Of a DNA stretch of 46,731 nucleotides, positions 1 through 8,772 are shown piece after piece. Source of the stretch: Bacillota bacterium (lineage in GTDB: Bacteria; Eremiobacterota; SpSt-956; JAKJGF01); contig JAKPQU010000246.1 in assembly GCA_029555925.1 (NCBI GenBank), forward strand, positions 1-46,731, read 5' to 3'. The notes below the pieces were generated by a model. It saw only the letters and a list, made by a program, of their open reading frames with translations. It did no database searches and was not told where the DNA came from. Positions within the stretch are counted from its first letter, which is position 1. Each line of letters begins with the position of its first letter. The position numbers and the translations under genes were made by a program.

Positions 1-607
1 TTTTTTTTAATATTTCTTTTCTAAAAACCAGACTTAAATCTATCTCCATACCTTCAAAACCTTCAACTTTTATTTTATCCCTTTTCGTATATTCCTCAGG
101 AGTTTCATAAATATCATTATTTTTCAATTTATAAATATAAATTTCCTTTTCATCAGGCTCTACAATCCAATACTGTTTCACTTTATTTTTTTCATAAAGT
201 CTTCTTTTCTTTAAACAATCTTTAGTAGCAGTAGAAGGAGAAAGAATTTCTATCACTATATCGGGGGCACCGAGGCAACTTCTATAATCTTCTATCTTAT
301 GCTGATCGCATACAACAATAATATCAGGTTGAACAACATCAAATATCTCTTTATCATTCTTATTCTTACCTTCAGGAAACCGAACATCTACAGGTGTAGC
401 AAATACTTCACAGGTTTTATCAATTAAATAATTAGCTATCTGTCTGAATAACTCTCCCGATATTCTCTGATGATCCAGTACAGGAGCAGGACTCATATTA
501 TAAGGAACACCATCAATAAGCTCCCACCTTTCATCATCAGACCAGGTGAGGTAATCTGCATAACTATACTTTTTTTCTATATCTAATTTTCTTGCAACAC
601 TTTCCAT
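1..607 (-). CDS. Uma2-family (DUF820) putative endonuclease, 3' end cut by window edge
   Basis: An open frame of 202 codons runs off the left edge with no stop. The ATG at 607 follows an AAAGGGA-like ribosome site. The product aligns along its length with the protein at 830-1408: both start with a short basic stretch and YADYLTW, then share ERWE-I-GVP, VVQPD, GAPDIVIEILSPST and VKQYWI. These are hallmarks of the Uma2 family (DUF820), a PD-(D/E)XK nuclease-fold family common in cyanobacteria and other bacteria. The conserved D of VVQPD, the E of VIEILSPS and the following K-rich region fit that fold. The family's biological role is not established. It forms a diverged tandem pair with its neighbour, separated by a 222-bp spacer holding one heptad array. 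The family call is fairly secure, the activity is inferred. Confidence 0.85.
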   Translation of the reverse strand, partial: MESVARKLDIEKKYSYADYLTWSDDERWELIDGVPYNMSPAPVLDHQRISGELFRQIANYLIDKTCEVFATPVDVRFPEGKNKNDKEIFDVVQPDIIVVCDQHKIEDYRSCLGAPDIVIEILSPSTATKDCLKKRRLYEKNKVKQYWIVEPDEKEIYIYKLKNNDIYETPEEYTKRDKIKVEGFEGMEIDLSLVFRKEILKK

Positions 608-770
608 CGGTAATTCCCTTTCACACATTATTTATTTTCCAGATTTTTAACTTATAACCGGTTTTTGGGTTTTCTTAACGCGGCATCCTTCACCTTATTT
701 TATTATACCATATCCACATAAAATATCATTAAGGAATGGCAGTTAAATAAATGTCTCAAATATATTAATC

Positions 771-799
771 GTGACGCGTAACGCGTAACGCGTGACGCG
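771..799. repeat. Heptad array, left-arm type (4 units)
   Basis: Four in-phase units, GTGACGC, GTAACGC twice and GTGACGC, preceded by the recurrent flank TTAATC. There is no right arm. It lies in the spacer between the two Uma2 genes, 30 bp beyond the stop codon of the right-hand one. Confidence 0.95.
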
Positions 800-829
800 A
801 GGAAAGAGACAATTAATAAATTTTCATTC

Positions 830-1408
830 CTAACCGAAAACCAGATTTAAATCAATCTCCAGTCCTTCCAATCCTTCTACCTTTATTTTATCGTCTTTTT
901 TATATTTTTCAGGATTTCTGTATATAAAATCTTTTGTTAATTTAAAAACAAAAAGTTCCTTTTCTTCGGGATCAATAATCCAGTATTGCTTTACTTTATG
1001 TTTCTCATAAAGCTCTCTCTTCCTTATACAATCTTTTGAAGCAGTAGAAGGTGAAAGAATTTCAATGACTATATCGGGAGCGCCTTTACATCCCTTACGG
1101 CTGATCTTATTATTATCACAGACTACTACCAGATCAGGTTGAACTACAGTATAAATATTATCATCGCTGTCAGATTGCGCCTGTGGCAAAGAAATATCAA
1201 AAGGAGAGCTGAATATCTGGCAGGTTTTGCCTCTGAGGTAAATATTAAATTCAGTAAGAAGTTCCCTTAAAACCTTCTGATGAATATCGGAAGGAGCAGA
1301 CATACTGAAAGGAACTCCTTCGATTATTTCCCACCTTTCCTCATCTGGCCAGGTCAGATAATCGGCATAGGTAAAATATTTATCTGTTTTTTTTGCAACA
1401 CCTTCCAT
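830..1408 (-). CDS. Uma2-family (DUF820) putative endonuclease
   Basis: A 192-residue protein of normal length for the Uma2 family. I chose the ATG at 1408 because AAAGGGATGA lies just upstream and because the product then starts like its paralogue (MEGVAKK against MESVARK). The frame stays open further upstream to 1489, but that extension runs into a dispersed repeat and lacks a ribosome site. Conserved features are YADYLTW near residue 15, VVQPDLVVVCD near 105, GAPDIVIEILSPST near 125, YEKHKVKQYWI near 150 and a C-terminal EGLEGLEIDL. The D and E of the central motifs match the PD-(D/E)XK-like core of the family. It is likely a recent-to-moderate duplicate of the gene at the window's left end. 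Function in the cell is unknown. Confidence 0.88.
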   Translation of the reverse strand: MEGVAKKTDKYFTYADYLTWPDEERWEIIEGVPFSMSAPSDIHQKVLRELLTEFNIYLRGKTCQIFSSPFDISLPQAQSDSDDNIYTVVQPDLVVVCDNNKISRKGCKGAPDIVIEILSPSTASKDCIRKRELYEKHKVKQYWIIDPEEKELFVFKLTKDFIYRNPEKYKKDDKIKVEGLEGLEIDLNLVFG

Positions 1409-1446
1409 AATATCATCCCTTTCTGTATTGATTTTGATTGTATTAT

Positions 1447-1533
1447 TGACCTGAGCATAAGCATGTAATAAGAGTCTTCCATACATCATGCGTCACGCAA
1501 GCAAATATTTATTATTTATACTCACCACAGTAA
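1447..1533. repeat. Dispersed repeat, short-form copy (pair with 28823-28923)
   Basis: Starts TGACCTGAGCATAAGC and ends CTCACCACAGTAA. The same sequence returns at 28823-28923, where it is exactly 14 bp longer. The extra length is two GTTACGC heptads inserted at the CGTCACG found in both copies. This copy keeps only about one heptad (1491-1497). Confidence 0.85.
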
Positions 1534-1633
1534 CTATTCCGTAAGTTTTTATAGAGACTCCTTCATATGTAACAATTAACTTTGATTGTCTGTAAGAGTC
1601 TGCAGAGATGTTTAAAGTCTTATCTTTCAGCAT
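1493..1633 (-). CDS. Possible small protein (46 residues)
   Basis: An ATG-started frame encodes 46 residues with an amphipathic mix (LNISADSY, SKLIVTYEG, YGIVTVVSINN) that reads like coding sequence. I see only a weak ribosome site and recognise no family. The TGA stop lies in the GCGTGACGCAT heptad remnant, and the 3' third overlaps a dispersed repeat. It could equally be a chance frame in a spacer. Confidence 0.22.
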   Translation of the reverse strand: MLKDKTLNISADSYRQSKLIVTYEGVSIKTYGIVTVVSINNKYLLA

Positions 1634-1960
1634 AATTCATCACTACTTCTTTTTTTATTATATTCTTTTTATAAAAAGTGGTAAAGTAGAACAATTATAA
1701 TAATATAAAAAATAGATTGCGTTTTTTTGTGAGAGATAATAAAGGCGCAGTATTTTAAAGATCTGAAGGATAGGACTAATTCTTGAACTATCGTATATAT
1801 ATACCATTAGGTTGATACACATAGGCAGTTCACGCCGCCCATACAGAGGGAAGGTAATATTTCTTTAAAGCCTGTATAAAACAAATTTTATTTTACACAG
1901 CCATCCAATTGAAATGTATTGAACATAAGTGATTATTATGATAAAATTAATATTTGAGTA
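1634..1960. other. AT-rich spacer with no recognised gene
   Basis: About 330 bp without a credible frame on either strand. I saw no tRNA-like fold, clear terminator or strong promoter. It ends at the left inverted repeat of the MITE-like element beginning near 1964. Confidence 0.6.
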
Positions 1961-1963
1961 GTA

Positions 1964-2098
1964 ATTTGGTTTCATAACTATCCATAAATAATGACCTCGT
2001 AATGCGTAATGCGTGATGCGCAGGGATTAAACCCGTCACGCGTCACGCGTTACGCGTCACGACGACTTAAATTCTAATAAGTTATGAAATACACTATA
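1964..2098. mobile_element. MITE-like palindromic element A, carrying a heptad array
   Basis: The right end reads AAGTTATGAAATACACTATA and the left end carries GGTTTCATAACT, its inverted counterpart. The same ends occur at 29147-29262 and 41683-41814, and as a left end at 26916. No transposase is encoded, so any mobility would need one supplied in trans. The TATA-containing ends would fit a TA-targeting (Tc1/IS630-type) source, but this is inference. Confidence 0.75.
1999..2064. repeat. Heptad array inside element A
   Basis: The left arm is GTAATGC twice and GTGATGC. The centre is GCAGGGATTAAACCC, with GGG/CCC pairing. The right arm is four units of the GTCACGC/GTTACGC type. The whole can fold as an inverted repeat. 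Confidence 0.93.
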
Positions 2099-2218
2099 AT
2101 AGAAAGAGAAAAGGAGGTATGTATATATAAATTCACGTTTATGTTTTAATTATTGCTTTCATAGGGTGGGTTTAAATGCTAAAGAATTTAAAACTATCTT
2201 TCAAGGAGGTATAGTATA

Positions 2219-2914
2219 ATGAGAAAAAACAACTACGCTATAGCATGTATAATTATATCCATATTAGCAACAATCATTATAATGAACGGATGCAGTGATG
2301 ATGGAACAGTCACACCTGTAAGTACAGCTACGCCGACTAAAGCGGCAACTGCAACATTCACACCGGTTTCTCCAACACCTACATTTACTCCAACACCTGT
2401 ACCTACCAGAGTCGATGTCTCATCTCAATTCAATTTAAGCGCCGAGTATGTTATATCCCCAGGACAAAAGACAGGTGTAATGGTTGGAACACTTACCGTT
2501 CACGTATATCAGAAAACCACTTCAACCCTTAATATTCAGGGTTTTGAGATACTGGCTTCAGATAACAATTCAACCAATCCAAACTTCCCATTTGCCGGGG
2601 CAACACTGGTAAGTGGTGTATTAAATCCACCAGAAGATTGGTCTAAAAAAGCAGATCTTACCATGTTTCAAAGGCAGGGAACTACTCCTTTAACTAAAGG
2701 CAGTATTTATAACTTCAATATATCATACTCCACTGCACCTCCTATGCCAACAACAATAAAAGTTGTTTTCACAGGAGGAACTGCACAGGTAAATACAAAA
2801 ACCGGTGTAGGAGCAGAAATGCAGCAATATGAAGTTGGGAATGCAGTGATTAAGATTGAACAGAAAATAGAGGAGCCAACACCTGTAGCAAGTCCTACTC
2901 GTGATAAAGGTTAA
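2219..2914 (+). CDS. Predicted lipoprotein with Thr/Pro-rich linker and beta-sandwich-like domain
   Basis: A 231-residue protein. Residues 1-25 form a signal peptide with a long hydrophobic core ending in the lipobox IMNGC, so the mature protein should be lipid-anchored at Cys25. Residues 30-65 are a low-complexity Thr/Pro linker (TPTFTPTPVPT). Residues 66-215 are rich in alternating hydrophobics and look like a secreted beta-sandwich, somewhat cohesin-like (VGTLTVHVYQ, GFEILASDNN, KVVFTGGTAQV). I do not recognise a specific family. The start follows AAGGAGG at good spacing. It stands alone between palindromic elements, and a second TP-rich lipoprotein lies at 7932-8138. Surface display is likely, function unknown. 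Confidence 0.8.
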   Translation: MRKNNYAIACIIISILATIIIMNGCSDDGTVTPVSTATPTKAATATFTPVSPTPTFTPTPVPTRVDVSSQFNLSAEYVISPGQKTGVMVGTLTVHVYQKTTSTLNIQGFEILASDNNSTNPNFPFAGATLVSGVLNPPEDWSKKADLTMFQRQGTTPLTKGSIYNFNISYSTAPPMPTTIKVVFTGGTAQVNTKTGVGAEMQQYEVGNAVIKIEQKIEEPTPVASPTRDKG

Positions 2915-2970
2915 AGATAAAGATTACATTATCGAAATATCCAACATGATATAATTTTTATTAAATATAC

Positions 2971-3099
2971 AGAGCCTATTCACTTCCAGTATAATGTTTA
3001 GTGAAAATCTTTATATATAACATGCATATAAATTAATAATGTTCATATTATGTTAATATAAGTGTTTTGTCAAAACGTTATACTGGATGAATAGGCTTT
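2971..3099. repeat. Imperfect palindrome with arms of about 27 bp
   Basis: The left arm AGCCTATTCACTTCCAGTAT and the right arm ATACTGGATGAATAGGCT are inverted copies with small indels. The centre, of about 75 bp, is AT-rich. No protein is encoded. It resembles a MITE or a long hairpin element, and I see no second copy in this window. Confidence 0.7.
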
Positions 3100-3217
3100 A
3101 ATTTTTTGTGAAAGAATTTATATCGTCCATCTTCGTGAATAAAACATAGAAAAGCAGATAAAAGGTAGTTACAAAAAAATACCCCAGGAAATTAAAAAAC
3201 TTTAATCAGATTTACCT

Positions 3218-3246
3218 TTACACCTAAAGGATTATTTTGATATAAT
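3218..3246 (+). promoter_or_regulatory. Putative sigma-70 promoter for the TPR lipoprotein gene
   Basis: A perfect -10 TATAAT at 3241-3246 lies 17 bp after TTACAC (3218-3223), a partial match to the -35 consensus. This is 43 bp before the start codon at 3289. Confidence 0.5.
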
Positions 3247-3288
3247 CATTACCATTGAAAGATTCTCTATTTAAGAAAGGTTGATTTT

Positions 3289-4164
3289 ATGATAAAAAAA
3301 TTTTTTCTCTTAATTATGATGTTGTTTATGTGCCTGTCTCTTACATCCTGTAATGATGCAAAGAAAAAAGCAGAGGCAGAGGCCCCATATAATCTTGGTG
3401 ATATTAAAACTATGCAAAAGAAATATGAAGAAGCTATAGTAGAATATGATAAGGCTTTGAAGATTTATCCGGAATATAAAGAAGCATGGAACGGGAAAGG
3501 GGCAGCACTGTCAAAACTTTCAAAATATGATGAGGCAATTACATGTTATGATAAAGCAATAAAGCTCGACAATACCTATACAAAAGCCATGTATAACAAA
3601 GGATATGCCCAGAAAAACCTAGGAAGATATGACGAGGCAATAAAAACATTTGACGAAGCTCTAAAAATTAATCCCAACCTTTATCCTGCTCTGGCAAATA
3701 AAGGAGCGATATTGAAAGAGCTCGGTAAAAGTAAAGAAGCGATGGAATGTTTTAATAAAGCACTTGAGATTGCAAAAGATGACTGGTTTTCATGGTTCAA
3801 CAAAGGAACCCTTTTCTATAATACAGGGAAATATAATCAAGCTCTTGAATGTTATGATAAGGTTGTAAAACTTAATCCCCAGAGCGTTGAAGGACTGAAT
3901 GCAAAAGGTTGGACTCTGTATATGCTTGGTAAATACAAAGAAGCCAAGGAATGTTATGACAAAGCTCTTTATATAGATTCGAAATTCATACTTGCTCTTA
4001 AAAATAAAGGGATTTTACTGTATAAAGAAGGAAAATACGATGAAGCAATAGAATACTATGACAAAGTATTGAAGATAGAACCTGATAATATGTCTGTAAA
4101 AGATGAAAAAGCTATTGTCATCAAAGCACAGAATGAAAAAAAGACAGGTAGGAAAGGAAAATAA
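3289..4164 (+). CDS. TPR-repeat lipoprotein
   Basis: A 291-residue protein. Residues 1-21 are a signal peptide ending in the lipobox LTSC, so Cys21 should be lipidated. From about residue 35 there are seven tandem 34-residue tetratricopeptide repeats with the usual pattern (W-N-KG, G-Y-EAI-CYDKA-K-P), for example YDEAITCYDKAIKLD and YDEAIEYYDKVLKIEPD. The last 15 residues are basic. TPR arrays bind protein partners, and in an envelope lipoprotein this suggests a scaffold for secretion, pilus or cell-wall complexes. The partner cannot be read from sequence. The start follows AAGAAAGG. The gene has its own promoter and a strong terminator, so it is probably monocistronic. Confidence 0.88.
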   Translation: MIKKFFLLIMMLFMCLSLTSCNDAKKKAEAEAPYNLGDIKTMQKKYEEAIVEYDKALKIYPEYKEAWNGKGAALSKLSKYDEAITCYDKAIKLDNTYTKAMYNKGYAQKNLGRYDEAIKTFDEALKINPNLYPALANKGAILKELGKSKEAMECFNKALEIAKDDWFSWFNKGTLFYNTGKYNQALECYDKVVKLNPQSVEGLNAKGWTLYMLGKYKEAKECYDKALYIDSKFILALKNKGILLYKEGKYDEAIEYYDKVLKIEPDNMSVKDEKAIVIKAQNEKKTGRKGK

Positions 4165-4191
4165 TTCTCTGTATCAGGATATTTATAACAT

Positions 4192-4223
4192 AAAAAAACA
4201 GAAGGTATAGCCTTCTGTTTTTT
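4192..4223 (+). terminator. Rho-independent terminator, possibly bidirectional
   Basis: The stem ACAGAAGG/CCTTCTGT with a 5-base loop is flanked by seven A on one side and six T on the other. It lies 28 bp after the TPR lipoprotein stop. The A-tract would make it work on the other strand too. Confidence 0.88.
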
Positions 4224-4385
4224 CATTCGTATAGGTTTATTAACGTAATACATTTTGTTCCAATACCATTTCGCTATCAATTTTGTACCATTTTGCCATA
4301 GACTTAATGTGTAATATGCTATAATAAGTAATACCTACCACATTGCTTTAATTAAAGTGAATAATTTGAATAATAGGTAAATACC

Positions 4386-4677
4386 GTCTGCCTGCCTGAT
4401 GCTCCTCCGAAAAAAATCTAAACTGGAACGTTTATAACAGTTACAGCTTACATCATGCTACGTTGAATTATAATTCAATAAAATATACCTTGTGTTGCCG
4501 TGATATTTTTTTCTCCGGAGGACCAGGGAGGCAGACTACTATGTATAAAGCTAAATAGTATAAACTGGAACAGGCATATTTATTAGAGCTTATATCATTG
4601 CTACTTCACATTATATTCTATTCAAATAGGATGTGTGTTGCTGTCGTGATATTTTTGTCTACGAAGTTCCAGACAGC
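4386..4677. repeat. Two tandem diverged copies of a palindromic repeat
   Basis: The first copy (4386-4536) opens GTCTGCCTGCCTGATGCTCC and closes with the inverse GGACCAGGGAGGCAGAC. The second (4561-4677) repeats the interior order: TAAACTGGAAC, then an ATCAT-GCTAC region, then GTTGC-GTGATATTTTT. It ends in GTTCCAG, the inverse of CTGGAAC. No protein is encoded. Confidence 0.72.
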
Positions 4678-4743
4678 AGAACAATATATTGATAGCCATG
4701 ATGTATTAGCTGTTCCTTACTGATCTAAACAGCGTTACACATC

Positions 4744-4820
4744 CTGTCATTGAGAGGAGCAGAGCAATACCACACACCCCCAACAATAATGGGATTGCTT
4801 TATTTCGCTTGCAATGACTG
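4744..4820. repeat. Degenerate TGTCATTG/CAATGAC inverted repeat
   Basis: Opens TGTCATTGAGAGGAGCAGAG and closes ATTTCGCTTGCAATGACTG around GGGATTGCTT. It resembles the short intergenic inverted repeat with TGTCATTGCGAG ends seen in many bacterial genomes. Arms have drifted, so this copy is probably old. Confidence 0.6.
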
Positions 4821-4880
4821 ATTTTTCACTATTTTCTGCGTAAGCCCTGATCTAAATATACGGTTTGTCCAGATTGCCAG

Positions 4881-4907
4881 AAAAAAAGAGGCGCTCAAAT
4901 GAGCGCC
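4881..4907 (-). terminator. Rho-independent terminator of the NHL lipoprotein operon
   Basis: Read on the minus strand, GGCGCTC, loop ATTT and GAGCGCC are followed by TCTTTTTTT. It lies about 40 bp past the stop of the 989-residue lipoprotein gene. Confidence 0.93.
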
Positions 4908-4944
4908 CCTTGTTCATCTGTTAATCAGACTAATACATAAAGAA

Positions 4945-7914
4945 CTATTTTACAGCCTGGAATACCAGTTCTCTGTGGATAATTCTCTCTGTAATATAAA
5001 CATATCCGCTTCTCGAACCTGCAGATGGAACTATGACTGCCCATGGGAACTGTAAGGACTGGCCTTTGTTGTTCCATGTTGCAACCCAACCATTGCTGGA
5101 AGAGAAATCTGTTGCATTATAAGGAGTAAATTTCTGCATACGGGCATTACCGGTATCCACTACATAGACATAGCCGAGACTGTCAACTTCAACTCCCTGA
5201 GGATGATCAAACTGACCGTTTGAAATACCCTGTGAAGGAGCATTGGTTGAAATCTGTCCAACGCAGAGGCTGGATGTAATGTCATATTTAAGGACACGGT
5301 TATATGCATCGGAAGCATAACAGATATGTCTGTCTGGATCTAAAGCAACGTCTCTTACAAGAGCTACTGGATATGCATCAATAGTAGAACCTGTATAAAT
5401 AACCTTGGAAGATCCATCGATACCAATTCTCTGTACGCCACTCTTGCGAGTTGCACCCATAGTTATCGGGCCTCCACCTGTATCTGCGATGAAGAGATCT
5501 GTTCCGTCTGTTGCAATACCGGTCGGATAGTAGAAATGCTGGAATGAACTGCGATATCTGTTAACAGTAGAACCACTCTGATTAAGACAGAAGGTACCTG
5601 CTGTTGGCGGGAACTGCTGCATACGGCCTCTAAAGAGAAGATCATCAGGATTTACATCTCTGTCAATAACAAAGACATTTCCTGCTGCATCTACATCTAT
5701 ACCGAGCGGTGCATTAAACTGTGGACCTGTAACATTATTGACAGCAAGAGGATTATCTACTGGATAACCCCACTGGCCAATATATGTGTTGTTTGTTGCG
5801 CCTGCCATTTTTACTACGCGGCAGTTACCTGTATCTGTAACATAAATGTTTCCGCTTGCATCATCGGAAAGTCCGAAAGGAAATGCAAAGGATTCATATG
5901 GGAATCTCCAATCTTTTACAAGATTGGCAGCCTGTGTTGTAAGGGTTACTGCTTTATTGTAAAGGCTTACATGATGGAATATATCTCCAACAAGAAGCTG
6001 GCCATTATCATTTGGAACAACACAGAGGCTGAGAGCTGGCTTCTGTAAACCAAAAGCTACGTTACCTGGAATACCATAATATTCTGTACCCGCCATATTA
6101 ACTACGGCAGAACCTGTTACGGCATCATATAAATCATTGCTACTGAGAACTGAATCTCCACCAAAGAAATATGGAAGATAAGATTCAGTTGGAGTTCCAC
6201 CTGTGGTATTGGCCACATAAGAACCTACTGGATTGCAAAGTCCGTCTATAAGGGCTTCCCATGTTATACCATTATATCTCCAGACCTTACCATTGTCATT
6301 AGGTCTTGCATTATCAACGTTTACGGCGCTGACAACATAGGTATAAGAAGAACTTGCCATACTGGGACTTGTATAAGCAGCATCAATCTGGCAGAGTCTT
6401 TCAAGTCCATTAAACGGAATATCTTCTACTGCAGCATCACTGCAATCTGATGCTCTGTAGGTTTTAATCGGGTTTGTGAGAACATTATGTACCTGATTAT
6501 TAATGATGTAGAGATTTACATCATCGGCTGTCACTGTTATATCAACCGGTATAGCACCTGCAAGGTTAGGAACAATTGGAGCTCCACCTGCAGTCCAACC
6601 TGTTTTTACATCCCATTTGGTAGCAGATGGAATAGTATTGGTTTTAATGTCTGCTCTGTGAAGCACTGGAGCAGCAGTATTGGAGGCATCTATTACATAG
6701 AGCCACAGTGGAAGATTCTGTGTAGTATCATCATAACCAATGGCAATACCCTGGGACAATACTGTTGCATCAGAATACTGGGTAATGAAACTGCCCGGAT
6801 AGGCAAGAGAAGACGGATTTCCACCTGATACTGCATCAAATCTCCAGACCCTTGCATCAGCAAGAACGGCACGAGTATCAGAATCGGGACCTGCCCAGCC
6901 TGCTACATAGAGGTATTTGCCCTGATGGTCTACTGCCATACTTAAAATCTGGCGAATACCGGTAGTGATAAAGCCCTGAGGAGAAGTGGATTGAATTCTC
7001 TGTCCATTCGGAGCATATTTATAAATGTAGTTTGTTGCAAGATAACCGGTAGTTGTATTGAATACATCATGCGGGTTATAGATACCGACAAAGAAGTTTC
7101 CGTCACTATCGGCTGTAAGGAATGTCCAACCATTGTTACAATCGTATGGATCTGCAGAAATTTCACCAATTCTATCTACTGATGTATAATCACTGCCACC
7201 TGGAATTGTAGCCTGGAAGGTAACTGTTGATATTGAAGGATTCTGGTTCGGAGGGCCTTCATAAAGATTTGCATTTATGTTGGTTCCCATATCAGAATCG
7301 GAGAATTTATGTCCCCATTTTGTTTCTGCATCTGTTGATGCAATTGGGCCAAGGTCTACTACACGACCGTTAAGATTAAATCTTACATAATAGGTCTTTG
7401 TAGAGTCAAGGTTTGTAACATAAAGGGTCTGAGTTGGCTCAATCGGAATTAAATTTGGAGAAAGAGTACCTTTTGCAGTACCTATTCCTGGTAAAATCAT
7501 AAGACCGAGCTGAGCTTCCATATTATTGGTTCCGCTTACAATTGTAATTGGTTTTATTCTTGCGGAAAGAGGATTACTGGCAGCATCAAGAGCTGCCATA
7601 TAAACCTGGGCTGCACCTGTAGGAACATTTGATACTGTTCCGACGGTTTCACCTTTGTTAATATACACGGCAGGCACAAGAGCCGTACCGTCTGTTTTCT
7701 GTACTTCTATTTTTATTTTAGAAGTAGCAGATGGAATTAAACTGGCTGACAGTTCGTCTGCCGGCCATTCAACTGATACTACTAGCTCGCCAGTCCCACT
7801 GCTTGTATTGGGAAGAGAATTTATACCTGAGACTCCGTCTCCTCCGCCGCAACCAATGAGGTAAAGGGCGAGAAAAACACTGATAATTGTTAAAGTTACA
7901 AAACTTCTTTTCAT
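4945..7914 (-). CDS. Large NHL-repeat lipoprotein
   Basis: A 989-residue protein. The signal peptide ends in the lipobox LIGC followed by GGGDG, so it should be lipid-anchored. Residues about 40-150 form a beta-rich domain (GELVVSVEWP, IKIEVQKTDG) like those preceding surface beta-propellers. The rest contains many propeller-like strands. The clearest NHL repeats lie in the last third: GNIYVTDTGNCRVVKM, GNVFVIDRD, TDLFIADTGG and GYVYVVDTGNARMQKF. NHL repeats form six-bladed propellers that bind proteins, sugars or RNA, and extracellular versions are usually adhesive or of unknown role. A strong AAGGAGG precedes the ATG. It lies 17 bp after the small lipoprotein at 7932-8138, so the two are probably one transcript ending at the terminator at 4881. 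Confidence 0.88.
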   Translation of the reverse strand: MKRSFVTLTIISVFLALYLIGCGGGDGVSGINSLPNTSSGTGELVVSVEWPADELSASLIPSATSKIKIEVQKTDGTALVPAVYINKGETVGTVSNVPTGAAQVYMAALDAASNPLSARIKPITIVSGTNNMEAQLGLMILPGIGTAKGTLSPNLIPIEPTQTLYVTNLDSTKTYYVRFNLNGRVVDLGPIASTDAETKWGHKFSDSDMGTNINANLYEGPPNQNPSISTVTFQATIPGGSDYTSVDRIGEISADPYDCNNGWTFLTADSDGNFFVGIYNPHDVFNTTTGYLATNYIYKYAPNGQRIQSTSPQGFITTGIRQILSMAVDHQGKYLYVAGWAGPDSDTRAVLADARVWRFDAVSGGNPSSLAYPGSFITQYSDATVLSQGIAIGYDDTTQNLPLWLYVIDASNTAAPVLHRADIKTNTIPSATKWDVKTGWTAGGAPIVPNLAGAIPVDITVTADDVNLYIINNQVHNVLTNPIKTYRASDCSDAAVEDIPFNGLERLCQIDAAYTSPSMASSSYTYVVSAVNVDNARPNDNGKVWRYNGITWEALIDGLCNPVGSYVANTTGGTPTESYLPYFFGGDSVLSSNDLYDAVTGSAVVNMAGTEYYGIPGNVAFGLQKPALSLCVVPNDNGQLLVGDIFHHVSLYNKAVTLTTQAANLVKDWRFPYESFAFPFGLSDDASGNIYVTDTGNCRVVKMAGATNNTYIGQWGYPVDNPLAVNNVTGPQFNAPLGIDVDAAGNVFVIDRDVNPDDLLFRGRMQQFPPTAGTFCLNQSGSTVNRYRSSFQHFYYPTGIATDGTDLFIADTGGGPITMGATRKSGVQRIGIDGSSKVIYTGSTIDAYPVALVRDVALDPDRHICYASDAYNRVLKYDITSSLCVGQISTNAPSQGISNGQFDHPQGVEVDSLGYVYVVDTGNARMQKFTPYNATDFSSSNGWVATWNNKGQSLQFPWAVIVPSAGSRSGYVYITERIIHRELVFQAVK

Positions 7915-7931
7915 ATTTACCTCCTTAGTAT

Positions 7932-8138
7932 TTAATGTACTGTTACATTAATAGATGTGTTTGGTGTTGGTGTGTTTGATGGTGTTGGTGTTGTTGACGG
8001 TGTAGGTGTAGATGTTGCTACAGGTGTTGTAATAACAGTTGCATCGTCACCGCAGCCTACCAACGTTACTGATGCAAAAGAAATTAGTAATGATACTAAT
8101 AATAAAGCTGCACAGGCTGTGATAAACCACTTTTTCAT
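7932..8138 (-). CDS. Small Thr/Pro-rich lipoprotein
   Basis: A 68-residue protein. A 29-residue signal peptide ends in lipobox LVGC followed by GDD. Nearly all the mature part is a TPTPS-type linker that stops at INVTVH with no folded domain. It could be a short surface lipoprotein, or a remnant of a longer gene like that at 2219, whose linker (TPTFTPTPVPT) has the same composition and is followed by a globular domain. The start has a GAAAGGGTG ribosome site, and the next gene begins 17 bp after the stop, which suggests co-transcription. Confidence 0.7.
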   Translation of the reverse strand: MKKWFITACAALLLVSLLISFASVTLVGCGDDATVITTPVATSTPTPSTTPTPSNTPTPNTSINVTVH

Positions 8139-8684
8139 TTAATTAAATCACCCTTTCTTAATCTTACAGGAAAAATTTTTAATCATAGCTTTTTTCCCAA
8201 AATTTATCGACCTTAATTTTTTTTAATTATCACGTTGGAGAACGAGTAAAAGGAATTAGAAATAAACGCTTATTTCTCTTCTTCACTGAATGACGCACCC
8301 TCCTTTATGAATTTAATTTTTTATATTACAGGCTAATTTATTTGCCGGAACAAAAAGTCCGTACAAAGAGTAAATATAAATATTCTAACCTCAGGGCAAA
8401 ATTCCTTCTATAAAATTTAGTATTTTATAAATATCTACAATAAATTTTTTCCGTTACAGAGATAAATATTACTCCTTAAAGGTTAATATTTTTTTCAAAA
8501 TTCAATTTAAATTTCGACCTACTTTATTCGATAGAAGTCTTCAAAAATCCTGCTTTTTTTATCTTTATTTTCATTTTTATTTTAAATTACCATCTTTTAT
8601 TCTGCAGGATGTTCACTTTTTATTCTATAAAACAGAATGAAATCCTTCATATTCCTCTCATTTTTTTAGTTTTTTAAGAATTTA
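8139..8684. other. AT-rich divergent spacer without recognised gene
   Basis: About 545 bp between divergent genes. I found no convincing frame, tRNA or structured RNA. It has many T-runs and a few short direct repeats. The promoter for the rightward gene is at its right end. A promoter for the leftward lipoprotein operon must lie here too, but I could not pick one with confidence. Confidence 0.6.
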
Positions 8685-8713
8685 TTGTTGCAAAAAATCT
8701 GGCGTGTTATAAT
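8685..8713 (+). promoter_or_regulatory. Sigma-70-type promoter
   Basis: TTGTTG (8685-8690) and a perfect TATAAT (8708-8713) are separated by 17 bp, upstream of the coiled-coil gene starting at 8773. Confidence 0.72.
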
Positions 8714-8772
8714 ATATAATAGAAGAAATATTTGAAAAGAAGTTTTAAATATGGCGTGAGAGGTGATAAACT

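Noticed and set aside
6487..6828. Plus-strand frame inside the NHL lipoprotein gene
   Set aside because: A shadow of a strongly coding minus-strand gene with signal peptide, propeller repeats, ribosome site and terminator.
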